DNA of 6,283 nt, taken from the NCBI GenBank assembly GCA_031273285.1, contig JAISSE010000281.1, forward strand, positions 1 to 6,283, written 5' to 3'. This document shows positions 1 through 6,283 of this stretch, in pieces. Numbering within the stretch: the stretch's first letter is position 1; each line of letters opens with the position of its first letter. This DNA is from Prevotellaceae bacterium. GTDB taxonomy: Bacteria > Bacteroidota > Bacteroidia > Bacteroidales > UBA932. The position numbers and the translations under genes were made by a program. Below the pieces are notes generated by a model that worked only from the letters and a program-made list of their open reading frames with translations, was not told where the DNA came from and did no database searches.

Positions 1-86
1 AAATATCAATAGCAACTCCATGACAAAAAAGTAGACACACAGGGGGGGTGATTATGACGCAGAAAATAAATGATGTAAGCAGGTTT

Positions 87-103
87 TGATGTCGAAGACA
101 TCA
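87..103. repeat. Perfect 7-bp inverted repeat, 3-nt loop
   Basis: The sequence reads TGATGTC-GAA-GACATCA, two perfect 7-bp arms around three bases. In RNA it would form a short, tight hairpin on either strand. No T-tract follows on either strand, so it is not a standard intrinsic terminator. It could be an operator for a gene outside the window or an RNA-stability hairpin. The structure is directly visible; any role is a guess. Confidence 0.5.
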
Positions 104-150
104 TATGTTTATAGAAAAACGATGTTGTGTTTCAATTCGACCCCTTCTAC

Positions 151-188
<38 letters not shown>

Positions 189-209
189 ATGGAGAGATAT
201 TTTTCACTC

Positions 210-689
210 TCAACTCTCCTTCATTTCAAACGATAGCGGGAGCAAATCCTTGATGCTTTCGACCATGTGAATTTTTTCGGAGCCGACCATAAACACCCGG
301 ATATTTTTTCGGAATCGCCGTTCGCTTTGCAGCAACGACTGGCGGCATGACCCGCAGGGATATACAGGATCTTTATTCGGTGTTCCCGAAACGGACGCAG
401 CTATTGCAATTGCAGTTATCGGAGTGTCGGGATAAACCGAATTGGCGTAAAAGACAGCCACTCTTTCGGCGCATAATCCCGACGGATATGCCGCATTTTC
501 CTGATTGCTGCCTTTTATTGTCTCTCCGTTTTCCAGAAGCACTGCCGCGCCCGCATTGAATTTCGAAAACGGAGCATAAGATGTTGAACAGGCGTCGTAT
601 GCCGCTTGTATCAGGTCTTTGTATCTGTCGTCCAGTTCTTCCGTCGAATTGTATTCCGTAACGGAGACGGTCAGGTTGAAACGATTCAT
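210..689 (-). CDS. cdd: Cytidine deaminase
   Basis: This enzyme hydrolytically deaminates cytidine and deoxycytidine to uridine and deoxyuridine in cytosolic pyrimidine salvage. The protein has 159 residues, normal for the zinc-dependent small-subunit family. FNAGAAV (44-50) is the substrate-pocket strand. NQENAAYPSGLCAERVA (62-78) supplies zinc ligand Cys73 and the proton-shuttling Glu75. PCGSCRQ (111-117) supplies zinc ligands Cys112 and Cys115. All catalytic residues are present. The ATG at 689 is the only upstream start that fits the N-terminal helix. It is the last gene of the minus-strand operon, 35 nt after lolD, and no TAnnTTTG promoter lies in that gap, so it is probably co-transcribed. 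Its final Glu-Ser-stop is encoded by GAGAGTTGA, one unit of the nearby heptamer repeat. Confidence 0.95.
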   Translation of the reverse strand: MNRFNLTVSVTEYNSTEELDDRYKDLIQAAYDACSTSYAPFSKFNAGAAVLLENGETIKGSNQENAAYPSGLCAERVAVFYANSVYPDTPITAIAIAASVSGTPNKDPVYPCGSCRQSLLQSERRFRKNIRVFMVGSEKIHMVESIKDLLPLSFEMKES

Positions 690-724
690 AATCCGTATTT
701 TAATTTTTATAAATCAGATGAAAG

Positions 725-1375
725 TCATTGAATTATCCCGTCTATCATCGTCAGTTTTCTGTCCGACATTCCGGCAAGGCTGTCATCGTGAGTAACAATG
801 ACAATTGTCTGTCCGAATTCGTCTCTCAATTTGAAAAACAGTTTGTGTAGCTCTGTTCTGTTCTGCATGTCAAGGTTTCCGGACGGTTCGTCGGCTAAAA
901 TAATATCGGGACTGTTTATCAGCGCTCTTGCGACGGCGACCCGCTGCTGTTCGCCTCCCGACAGTTCTTCGGGCTTGTGCGTCAGTCTGTCGGAGAGATT
1001 TAGAAATGCCAGCAGTTCTTTTGCGCGTTCCACGACCTGCCGGTTATTGTTTTTTGCGATATATCCCGGAATACAAACGTTTTCCAAAGCTGTAAATTCG
1101 GGCAGCAGATGATGAAACTGGAAAACGAACCCGATATGTCTGTTCCTGAATCCCGCCATTTTGTCGGAATTAAGACTGAATACCGAAGCGCCTTCAATCA
1201 GTATTTCCCCGCTGTCGGGACGGCTTAGAGTTCCAAGTATTTGCAGAAAAGTGCTTTTCCCCGCGCCGCTCGGACCGACTATGGAGACCACCTCTCCCTT
1301 CTCTATGGTCAAATCAATACCTTTCAGAACTTTAAGATTGCCGAACGATTTTGTTATTTTTTTTGATACAATCAT
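725..1375 (-). CDS. lolD: LolD-type ABC transporter ATP-binding protein
   Basis: This is the ATPase of an ABC transporter of the LolD/MacB class, which works with LolC/LolE-like permeases to release lipoproteins from the inner membrane. It is complete at 216 residues, the usual size. Walker A is GPSGAGKST (34-42), the Q-loop glutamine is Gln86, the signature is LSGGEQQR (138-145), Walker B is [12 protein letters not shown] (158-169), and the switch histidine is His196. [16 protein letters not shown] (85-100) after the Q-loop is strongly LolD-like. No permease gene is in the window, so the partner must be encoded elsewhere. The start lies 3 nt beyond the aroC stop, suggesting coupled translation. 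The alternative is a related FtsE- or MacB-type exporter ATPase; the ABC assignment is certain, the LolD subgroup likely. Confidence 0.88.
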   Translation of the reverse strand: MIVSKKITKSFGNLKVLKGIDLTIEKGEVVSIVGPSGAGKSTFLQILGTLSRPDSGEILIEGASVFSLNSDKMAGFRNRHIGFVFQFHHLLPEFTALENVCIPGYIAKNNNRQVVERAKELLAFLNLSDRLTHKPEELSGGEQQRVAVARALINSPDIILADEPSGNLDMQNRTELHKLFFKLRDEFGQTIVIVTHDDSLAGMSDRKLTMIDGIIQ

Positions 1376-1378
1376 CTT

Positions 1379-2350
1379 TTATTTTTTCGCGAACATTAAG
1401 TCTGCCAGAGCTATTGCCGAAGCAGCCTCCGCAATTACCGGAATCCTCAGAGCGATGCAGGCGTCGTGCCGTCCCTTTACTTGCAGAATATCCGTCTTTT
1501 GCGTTTCGAAATTGAATGTTTTCTGTTCCACGCCTATGCTCGAAGTGGGTTTAACCGCTATATTCACCGTTATATCGTTTCCGTTGGATATGCCGCCGTT
1601 GATTCCTCCGGCATTATTCGTAACTGTCTTGCCTGTTGACGACAATAAAGCATCGTTGTGTTCGCTTCCCCTCATTCCGGCAGCGGCAAAACCGGCGCCG
1701 AACTCAACTCCCTTTACCCCCGGTATCGAGAATAATATGTGAGCCAGAACGGATTCGATGCTGTCGAAAAACGGATTGCCTATTCCGGCGGGAAGACCGG
1801 ATATCCGGCACCGAATCAATCCGCCGACAGAATCGTTTGCGGCTAACGCTTCCTCGATTTTACTCTGTATATCGGCGCTGCCGCCCACTTCGACGAGTCT
1901 GGCTTCGATATTTACCGGAGCAATTATTTTTTTTGCTATAACCCCCGCCGACACGATACCCAGGGTAACACGTCCCGAAAAATGCCCTCCGCCTCTGGGG
2001 TCGTTGAATCCGTTAAATTTTTTGTATCCGGAAAAATCGGCATGACCCGGGCGCGGCATAACCGTAAAACGCTCGTAGTCGGACGAACGGGTGTTTTCGT
2101 TTCGGAACAGTATGGTTATCGGCGCTCCTGTTGTATAGCCCCTGTAAATTCCGCTAAGAATTTCGGGCATATCGCTTTCCGTACGCGGCGTGGTTCCCCG
2201 CGCTCCGCTTTTTCGTCTGCTCAGGTCGGATGTAAAATCGTCCGGCGACAGGTCGATGCCTTCCGGACAGCCGTCTATGCAGATTCCCACTCCGTTGCCG
2301 TGCGATTCGCCGAAGATGTGGACGCGAAAAATCCTTCCGAATGAGTTCAT
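1379..2350 (-). CDS. aroC: Chorismate synthase
   Basis: AroC carries out the last common step of the shikimate pathway: anti-elimination of phosphate from 5-enolpyruvylshikimate-3-phosphate to give chorismate, with reduced FMN. MNSFGRIFRVHIFGESHG at the N-terminus fixes the start and carries active-site His17. RPGHAD (100-105) carries the second catalytic His103. NDPRGGGHFSGR (116-127), KPTSSIG (267-273) and GRHDACIALRIPVIAEA (293-309) are the other conserved blocks. At 323 residues it is shorter than the roughly 350-390 of most bacterial homologues. Against E. coli AroC as I recall it, the loss is mainly between residues 148 and 172 plus a clipped C-terminal tail, and no active-site block is missing. 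Its ATG shares one base with the preceding lipoprotein stop (TAATG), indicating translational coupling. Confidence 0.95.
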   Translation of the reverse strand: MNSFGRIFRVHIFGESHGNGVGICIDGCPEGIDLSPDDFTSDLSRRKSGARGTTPRTESDMPEILSGIYRGYTTGAPITILFRNENTRSSDYERFTVMPRPGHADFSGYKKFNGFNDPRGGGHFSGRVTLGIVSAGVIAKKIIAPVNIEARLVEVGGSADIQSKIEEALAANDSVGGLIRCRISGLPAGIGNPFFDSIESVLAHILFSIPGVKGVEFGAGFAAAGMRGSEHNDALLSSTGKTVTNNAGGINGGISNGNDITVNIAVKPTSSIGVEQKTFNFETQKTDILQVKGRHDACIALRIPVIAEAASAIALADLMFAKK

Positions 2351-3051
2351 TACGGAATCTTTTTAATTTCGGAATCGTCGTCCGAAACCAGACTTCTGAT
2401 GACTGCCGTTCCTTTGTAATGCAGACGGCTTCTCTCTCTGGCATTGACTTCAAGTTCCCTGTTGACGGTTATTTCCGCCGCACTGCTTCCCGAAATGTTC
2501 ACGTCGGCATTATTTGAGGTCAATGCCGACAGTTTCACGGTGCTTCCGCCGTCGATATTCATCCGCAAAGTGTCGGAAATGCCTTCCAGTTCGACAGTTG
2601 AACCGTTTATTGCCGATTGTATGCCTGTACATTCCAGCCTGCCCGTCAGAGCGCTTTTATTCGACAAAACAATGGTTATTGCCTTTGTTCTCAACGTATC
2701 CGTGATTTGCACCTTCGACGACGATGCGATTAAAGCGTCCAGCGAATCTTTCGTTACATATATTTTTACCGAAACTTCGCTCGAAAATTCCTTTTTCGGC
2801 TCTTTGTAAAAATACAGTATCCCGTTTTTCACTTCGTATTTCACGTGATTTATTACGTTTTCATCCGATTCTATCCTGATTTTGGCAGGATTACCGGCAG
2901 TCAGATACAATTCGAATCCGTCCTGAACGCCGACTCCCGAAAAATCATCCTGCAGAAATTCAAATATTCCCTGCCTGCCCGCCAAATCTATTTCATCATT
3001 GCAAGAAACCAAAAAAACGGCGCAAATGATTGTAAATAAAAATCTTTTCAT
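2350..3051 (-). CDS. DUF2807-type (GIN domain) lipoprotein
   Basis: This is a predicted exported lipoprotein of 233 residues. The signal peptide MKRFLFTIICAVFLVSC ends in a lipobox LVSC with lipidated Cys17, followed by NDE, an acidic stretch that in Bacteroidota may favour surface display. From about residue 38 the protein is a repetitive beta-strand domain (DGFELYLTAG, NGILYFYKEP, then Ser/Asn-rich turns such as ISGSSAAEITV). This is the pattern of DUF2807, the putative auto-transporter adhesin head domain, which is common in this phylum and has no known biochemical function. I prefer the ATG at 3051 over one at 3078: it gives a clean signal peptide, and the upstream ATG lies inside the promoter -7 box. 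It is the first gene of the operon with aroC, lolD and cdd. Confidence 0.85.
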   Translation of the reverse strand: MKRFLFTIICAVFLVSCNDEIDLAGRQGIFEFLQDDFSGVGVQDGFELYLTAGNPAKIRIESDENVINHVKYEVKNGILYFYKEPKKEFSSEVSVKIYVTKDSLDALIASSSKVQITDTLRTKAITIVLSNKSALTGRLECTGIQSAINGSTVELEGISDTLRMNIDGGSTVKLSALTSNNADVNISGSSAAEITVNRELEVNARERSRLHYKGTAVIRSLVSDDDSEIKKIP

Positions 3052-3075
3052 CTCTAAACCTTTTAAATTCGGATA

Positions 3076-3083
3076 CAAATTTA
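3076..3083 (-). promoter_or_regulatory. Bacteroidota-type -7 box for the lipoprotein-aroC-lolD-cdd operon
   Basis: On the minus strand this reads TAAATTTG, an exact match to TAnnTTTG. A transcript would start near 3069, leaving about 18 nt of leader before the ATG at 3051. The -33 position (19 bp upstream) reads GCAG and does not match TTTG; the nearest TTTC lies four bases too far. Activity is therefore likely weaker or activator-assisted. Confidence 0.5.
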
Positions 3084-3262
3084 CGCAATATTTTTTAATT
3101 GACTGCGAAAATCGGCAGGGAATTCCTAAAAACTGCTTATTCGGCGTTCAATGTCTATTCTATCATAATTTTTAAATCCTCATTTACAACTGGTAAACTC
3201 CGGTTTAAAAATCTTGTCTGTCTTGAAAAATCAAGTTTTTAGAAGTTCCCGATATAAAAAAA
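3084..3262. other. Divergent intergenic region
   Basis: This AT-rich spacer separates the two divergent promoters and contains no gene. Two small inverted repeats are visible. One is TAAAC-TCCG-GTTTA at 3194-3207. The other is CTTGA-AAAA-TCAAG at 3222-3235, followed by five T. The second resembles a very short terminator or an operator half-site pair about 27 bp upstream of the rnf -33 box. Both stems are only 5 bp and may be chance. Confidence 0.4.
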
Positions 3263-3293
3263 TTTGCACATTCAATAATTCTGTCTAAATTTG
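3263..3293 (+). promoter_or_regulatory. Bacteroidota-type promoter of the rseC-rnfB-rnfC operon
   Basis: A TTTG -33 box (3263-3266) and a TAAATTTG -7 box (3286-3293) are separated by exactly 19 bp, matching the consensus TTTG/19/TAnnTTTG of the Bacteroidota primary sigma factor. A transcript would begin near 3300, leaving about 18 nt before the ATG at 3318. Both boxes sit inside identical copies of AAATTTGCACA (3260-3270 and 3287-3297). Confidence 0.8.
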
Positions 3294-3317
3294 CACACTG
3301 TATCGGTTTTGGAATTG

Positions 3318-3752
3318 ATGGTCACAATGGATAGAAATGTTTCTTGCACAAGTCGTTCGGGAGTTGTTTCGGAAATAACAGCCGAAAATATAGCTGTAGA
3401 TATAATCAGTATGTCGGCATGTTCGGGATGTAGCGCCAAAGGTATGTGTTCCGCTTTCGAACGGAAGGGAAAAATTATTTTCGTCCCCAACACGGGGCAG
3501 AAAGTGCAGTGCGGCGATAAAGTCAATGTAATGACGGAAGTAAGTATGGGTCTGAAAGCGGCTGTTCTGGCATATCTGATGCCGGCGGCTGTGGTTACGG
3601 CTGTACTTTTGCTTTTGCTCGAAACGGGAACGGGCGAACTGTACGCGGGCTTGATTTCTTTGGCATCGCTTGCGACATACTATTTTGTGATATATTTGAT
3701 TCGGGAAAAACTGAAAAAACAATTTTCTTTTTATATTGAAAAAGCAGATTAA
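3318..3752 (+). CDS. rseC: RseC-like membrane protein (SoxR-reducing-system/sigma-E regulator family)
   Basis: This is a 144-residue inner-membrane protein of the RseC/MucC family. The N-terminal soluble domain carries ACSGCSAKGMCSAF (34-47), a C-x2-C-x5-C motif (Cys35, 38, 44) like that of E. coli RseC. Two membrane helices follow, about 79-101 and 108-128, then a basic tail. In E. coli RseC modulates sigma-E and helps the Rsx (Rnf-like) complex reduce SoxR. Here its place as first gene of an rnf operon, 3 nt before rnfB, suggests a role in Rnf function or assembly; that is inference. An in-frame TTG at 3291 lies within the -7 box and cannot be the start. ATG 3318 or ATG 3327 are the candidates, and I chose 3318, which has GGAATTG upstream. 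Confidence 0.85.
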   Translation: MVTMDRNVSCTSRSGVVSEITAENIAVDIISMSACSGCSAKGMCSAFERKGKIIFVPNTGQKVQCGDKVNVMTEVSMGLKAAVLAYLMPAAVVTAVLLLLLETGTGELYAGLISLASLATYYFVIYLIREKLKKQFSFYIEKAD

Positions 3753-3755
3753 TTA

Positions 3756-4598
3756 ATGAATACAATCATTTTCACTGTAGTTGTTTTAAGCTCCCTCGGA
3801 GTTGTATCGGCAGTTATACTGTATTTTGTTGCGCAGAAATTCAAGGTATTCGAAGACCCCCGCATCGACGAAACGGTCGAGATACTGCCGGGCGCAAATT
3901 GCGGCGGATGCGGCTTTGCGGGATGTCGGGCTTTTGCCGAAGCTCTGGTTAAAAACGATGACATTTCGACCCTGCTTTGCCCTGTCGGAGGCAGCAGCGT
4001 AATGAGCAAAGCGGCTGAACTTCTGGGCAAAGCGGTCGAAACGAAGGACGCCATGATTGCGGTGGTTCGCTGTGCCGGCTCGTGCGAAGTGCGACCGCGA
4101 ACAAACCGTTTCGACGGCGCCGAATCCTGTCTTGTGATGGCAACGACTTATGCGGGCGACACTGGCTGCGGTTTCGGTTGTCTGGGGCAGGGCGACTGTG
4201 TGGTTTCCTGCGGTTTCGACGCGATTCGCATCAATCCGGAAACGCGGTTGCCCGAAGTGGACGACGAAAAATGTACCGCCTGCGGGTCGTGCGTCAAAGC
4301 CTGTCCGAAATTTATTATCGAACTGAGGAAGAAAGGTCCCAAAAACCGGCGGATATTTGTTTCCTGCGTTAATAAAGACAAGGGTGGCACGGCTCGCAAA
4401 TCATGCGGAACGGCATGTATCGGATGCGCCAAATGCCGGAAAGCCTGCGCTTTCGATGCGATAACCATTGACAGTAATCTGGCATATATCGACAATGCAA
4501 AATGCAAACTGTGCCGGAAGTGCGTGCCGGAATGTCCTACAAATGCAATTCGGGAACTGAATTTCCCTCCGAGGAAACAGGAAGTCAAAAGCGAGTAA
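3756..4598 (+). CDS. rnfB: Rnf complex subunit B (ferredoxin-side Fe-S subunit)
   Basis: RnfB is the membrane-anchored, cytoplasm-facing subunit that accepts electrons from reduced ferredoxin in the Rnf ferredoxin:NAD+ oxidoreductase, which pumps Na+ or H+. It has 280 residues. One membrane helix (about 4-25) is followed by the RnfB-specific 4Fe-4S domain with Cys49, 52, 57 and 75. A first ferredoxin domain has Cys138/142/148/152 and Cys173/176/179/183. A second has Cys221/224/227/231 and Cys250/253/256/260. That gives about five clusters. Cys106, 110, 125, 204 and 217 are extra. This long form differs from the shorter E. coli RsxB (about 190 residues) and matches the Bacteroidota type as I recall it. 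It lies 3 nt after rseC and 33 nt before rnfC. The only oddity is the unconventional C-x3-C-x5-C-x3-C spacing at 138-152. Confidence 0.95.
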   Translation: MNTIIFTVVVLSSLGVVSAVILYFVAQKFKVFEDPRIDETVEILPGANCGGCGFAGCRAFAEALVKNDDISTLLCPVGGSSVMSKAAELLGKAVETKDAMIAVVRCAGSCEVRPRTNRFDGAESCLVMATTYAGDTGCGFGCLGQGDCVVSCGFDAIRINPETRLPEVDDEKCTACGSCVKACPKFIIELRKKGPKNRRIFVSCVNKDKGGTARKSCGTACIGCAKCRKACAFDAITIDSNLAYIDNAKCKLCRKCVPECPTNAIRELNFPPRKQEVKSE

Positions 4599-4631
4599 CG
4601 AGTATTATAAACTAAATCTGGTCATCAGGAA

Positions 4632-5960
4632 ATGATAAAGACATTTAAATATGGGGGAATACATCCCGACGACAATAAAATATCTGCGGAAGCGGCAATA
4701 GAAACCGTTGTGCCGGAAGGTGTTGTACGGATATTTCTTTCGCAGCATATCGGAGCGCCGGCAACGCCTGTCGTAGCCAGGGGCGACAAGGTTAAAGTCG
4801 GACAGCTGATAGCAAAAGCTGCGGGTTTTGTTTCGGCAAATATCCATTCGTCGGTATCGGGGACAGTTACGAATATCGATTTGGAAGCCGACCATCTGGG
4901 AATAAAAAAAGAGGCGATAATAATAAAGGTCGAAGGCGACGAATGGATGGACGATATCGACCGTTCGGACAATATACCGAAGGAAATCAAACTGTCGGCA
5001 GAAGAAATCTTGAAAAAAATCGCCGCTTCGGGTCTGGTCGGTCTTGGAGGAGCGGCTTTCCCGTCGCATGTCAAGCTGTCGGTACCTCCGGGTAAAACCG
5101 CCGAATATCTTATCATAAATGCCGCCGAATGTGAACCGTATCTGACTTCCGACTACAGGATAATGCTGGAACATGCCGAAGAGGTAATGATCGGTATTCA
5201 AATATTAAAGAAGGCGATAGGGGTATCCGTGGCTTATGTGGGCGTCGAAGTGAACAAACCCGCGGCAATTGCCGAATTAAATTCCCTGACATCCGAATAC
5301 AAAGGCATAGAGATAGTTCCTCTTAGGAAAAAGTATCCGCAGGGAGGTGAAAAACAGTTGATAAAAGCCGTAACAAACAGGGAAGTGCCTTCGGGAGGCT
5401 TGCCGATTGATGCGGGTACGGTGGTTCATAATGTCGGGACGGCTTTCTCGGTTTATGAAGCCGTGATGAAAAACAAGCCTTTGATTGATAACGTTGTTAC
5501 CGTTACGGGTAAAAATCTTTCCGTCCGAAAAAATTTGCTTGTCCGGGTAGGTACTCCCGTTTCCAGACTTGTGGAAATTGTCGGAGGCATACCGGAAAAT
5601 ACGGGAAAAGTGATATTCGGAGGTCCCATGATGGGAAAAGCGGCGAGTAATCCCGATGCTCCGACTCAGAAAAGTACTTCGGCGGTGCTGTTTATGTCCG
5701 ACGAAGAGTCGTATCGCAAAACGTCCTGTGCCTGTATTCGTTGCGCCCGATGCGTTTCCGTTTGCCCGATGAATCTTGAGCCGTATCTGCTGAAAAGGCT
5801 GGCGGAGCGAAAAGATTTCGAAGAATCCGAAAAAAACAGCGCTCACGATTGCATAGAGTGCGGAAGCTGTGCATATACCTGTCCCGCAAATATTCCTCTG
5901 CTGGATTATATCCGCCTGAGTAAGACGGAAGTCCTGAAAATTAAACGAAACAGAAAATAG
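4632..5960 (+). CDS. rnfC: Rnf complex subunit C (NADH-binding subunit)
   Basis: RnfC is the cytoplasmic peripheral subunit that binds NAD(H) and FMN and exchanges electrons with RnfB; it is related to the NuoF/NqrF-side flavoprotein fold. It is complete at 442 residues. The N-terminus TFKYGGIHP is typical, and a biotinyl-lipoyl-like beta domain spans about 40-100. The glycine-rich GLVGLGGAAFPSHVK (134-148) and NAAECEPY (163-170) form the nucleotide/FMN region, followed by YPQGGEKQLI (235-244). Two [4Fe-4S] motifs lie at Cys368/371/374/378 and Cys407/410/413/417, each closing with CP. The start is preceded by AGGA. There is no long repetitive C-terminal extension as in the E. coli homologue. 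The usual next gene, rnfD, does not follow. Confidence 0.96.
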   Translation: MIKTFKYGGIHPDDNKISAEAAIETVVPEGVVRIFLSQHIGAPATPVVARGDKVKVGQLIAKAAGFVSANIHSSVSGTVTNIDLEADHLGIKKEAIIIKVEGDEWMDDIDRSDNIPKEIKLSAEEILKKIAASGLVGLGGAAFPSHVKLSVPPGKTAEYLIINAAECEPYLTSDYRIMLEHAEEVMIGIQILKKAIGVSVAYVGVEVNKPAAIAELNSLTSEYKGIEIVPLRKKYPQGGEKQLIKAVTNREVPSGGLPIDAGTVVHNVGTAFSVYEAVMKNKPLIDNVVTVTGKNLSVRKNLLVRVGTPVSRLVEIVGGIPENTGKVIFGGPMMGKAASNPDAPTQKSTSAVLFMSDEESYRKTSCACIRCARCVSVCPMNLEPYLLKRLAERKDFEESEKNSAHDCIECGSCAYTCPANIPLLDYIRLSKTEVLKIKRNRK

Positions 5961-6047
5961 GACGGAGAGTTTGCGTTCGGAGTTCATTGAGGGTGATTGA
6001 TGTTGAATGACGGGAAGGCGGAGCGAAAAAAAATATTGCCCGAAATA

Positions 6048-6077
6048 CGGAAAATCACAGGGTTTTACGATTTTTTT
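6048..6077 (+). terminator. Possible weak terminator after rnfC
   Basis: CGGAAAA (6048-6054) can pair with TTTTACG (6063-6069) with one internal mismatch and an 8-nt loop, and a run of seven T follows at 6071-6077. The stem is short and AT-rich, so efficiency would be low. Its place between rnfC and the next promoter makes sense for ending the rseC-rnfBC transcript. Confidence 0.3.
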
Positions 6078-6098
6078 ATAAAGTCATAAAAAAAATAT

Positions 6099-6106
6099 TA
6101 TATTTG
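6099..6106 (+). promoter_or_regulatory. Bacteroidota-type -7 box for the Rpn-family gene
   Basis: TATATTTG matches TAnnTTTG exactly and is followed by CAAC. A transcript would begin near 6113, about 16 nt before the ATG at 6129. The -33 position, 19 bp upstream, is TTAT and only half matches TTTG. The gene therefore probably has its own promoter and does not depend on read-through from rnfC. Confidence 0.6.
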
Positions 6107-6128
6107 CAACCGTAAAAATCTTGATGGG

Positions 6129-6283
6129 ATGAATAGCGAAGACGAAGGCAAGGCAAAAAAGATTATTCAGGAAAGGATGAACCCGCTCAACGACTATCTG
6201 TTTATGAAGTATATGGGCGAGAAGGGCGACGAAGAACAGCTGATCAGTTTCCTTAATGCCGTACTGCAGAAAACCGGCAGGGC
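6129..6283 (+). CDS. Rpn-family nuclease / PD-(D/E)XK transposase-like protein (5' part)
   Basis: Only the first 51 codons are present; the frame is open to the window edge. After a charged leader (residues 1-16) comes NPLNDYLFMKYMGEKGDEEQ (18-37) and then LISFLNAVLQ (38-47). This N-terminal pattern of a DYLFMKYMGE-like segment, then a LISFLNA helix, is characteristic of the Rpn / PD-(D/E)XK-family transposase group. The members are recombination-promoting, DNA-cleaving proteins common in many copies in Bacteroidota. The catalytic D/E-x-K residues lie beyond the window and cannot be checked. ATG 6129 fits the promoter. ATG 6177 (MNPLNDY) is preceded by AGGAAAGG and is a possible alternative. 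The family assignment is by pattern only. Confidence 0.72.
   Translation, partial: MNSEDEGKAKKIIQERMNPLNDYLFMKYMGEKGDEEQLISFLNAVLQKTGR

Noticed and set aside
54..89. 11-codon frame after a G7 tract (leader peptide or phase-variable gene)
   Set aside because: It is too short, the GGGGGGGTG is not a true Shine-Dalgarno, and no downstream plus-strand gene exists here for it to lead.
1161..1742. Long plus-strand frame of 193 codons opposite lolD and aroC
   Set aside because: It is antisense to two genes whose conserved motifs are unambiguous, has no family resemblance, and reflects codon bias of the real strand.
3052..3078. ATG at 3078 as the start of the lipoprotein
   Set aside because: It would place MYPNLKGLE before a perfect signal peptide, and the ATG lies within the minus-strand -7 box, upstream of the likely transcript start.
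3222..3240. CTTGA-AAAA-TCAAG-TTTTT as an intrinsic terminator
   Set aside because: The stem is only 5 AT-rich bp, and no plus-strand gene lies upstream to be terminated. A role as an operator is possible but unsupported.
3291..3317. TTG at 3291 as an earlier in-frame start for the RseC-like protein
   Set aside because: The TTG is part of the -7 element TAAATTTG, and transcription would begin downstream of it near 3300. The extra nine residues have no family support.
4605..5201. Long minus-strand frames opposite rnfC
   Set aside because: They lie opposite strongly conserved RnfC sequence, have no recognisable domain or promoter, and are shadow frames.
5961..6098. Remnant of rnfD in the gap after rnfC
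   Set aside because: I read the three plus-strand frames and saw nothing resembling the hydrophobic N-terminus of RnfD.

Overview
The window looks like a chromosomal segment of a Bacteroidota organism, probably of the order Bacteroidales. Three lines of evidence point there. The two best promoters carry the group's characteristic -7 element TAnnTTTG instead of a sigma-70 -10/-35 pair, and one of them has a TTTG -33 box at exactly 19 bp. The gene set also fits: a DUF2807-type lipoprotein, a LolD-type ATPase away from its permease, and an rseC-rnfB-rnfC cluster with the long multi-cluster RnfB of this phylum. Finally, ribosome binding sites are weak throughout. No finer placement is possible from the sequence.

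Layout. Positions 1-209 hold no credible gene. They contain a perfect 7-bp inverted repeat (87-103) and a heptamer tandem repeat (151-185) with an inverted copy that runs into the 3' end of the first gene. Positions 210-3051 hold a tight four-gene minus-strand operon, transcribed as DUF2807 lipoprotein, aroC (chorismate synthase), lolD-like ABC ATPase, then cdd (cytidine deaminase). The first two genes overlap by one base, the next gap is 3 nt and the last is 35 nt. Positions 3052-3317 form a divergent promoter region that serves this operon and the plus-strand operon.

Positions 3318-5960 hold rseC, rnfB and rnfC on the plus strand. RnfB and RnfC are the ferredoxin-side and NADH-side peripheral subunits of the Rnf ion-pumping ferredoxin:NAD+ oxidoreductase, and RseC is a small Cys-motif membrane protein usually found with it. 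The usual next genes (rnfD, G, E, A) do not follow. Instead there is a 168-bp gap with its own Bacteroidota-type promoter and the first 51 codons of a gene for an Rpn/PD-(D/E)XK-type nuclease-transposase, cut off by the window end.

The content is mostly core metabolism and cell-envelope biology. I see no new defence or mobile system. The points most worth a second look are the apparent break of the rnf operon by the Rpn-family gene, the heptamer repeat that supplies the last codons and stop of cdd, and the 11-bp direct repeat embedded in the rnf promoter.
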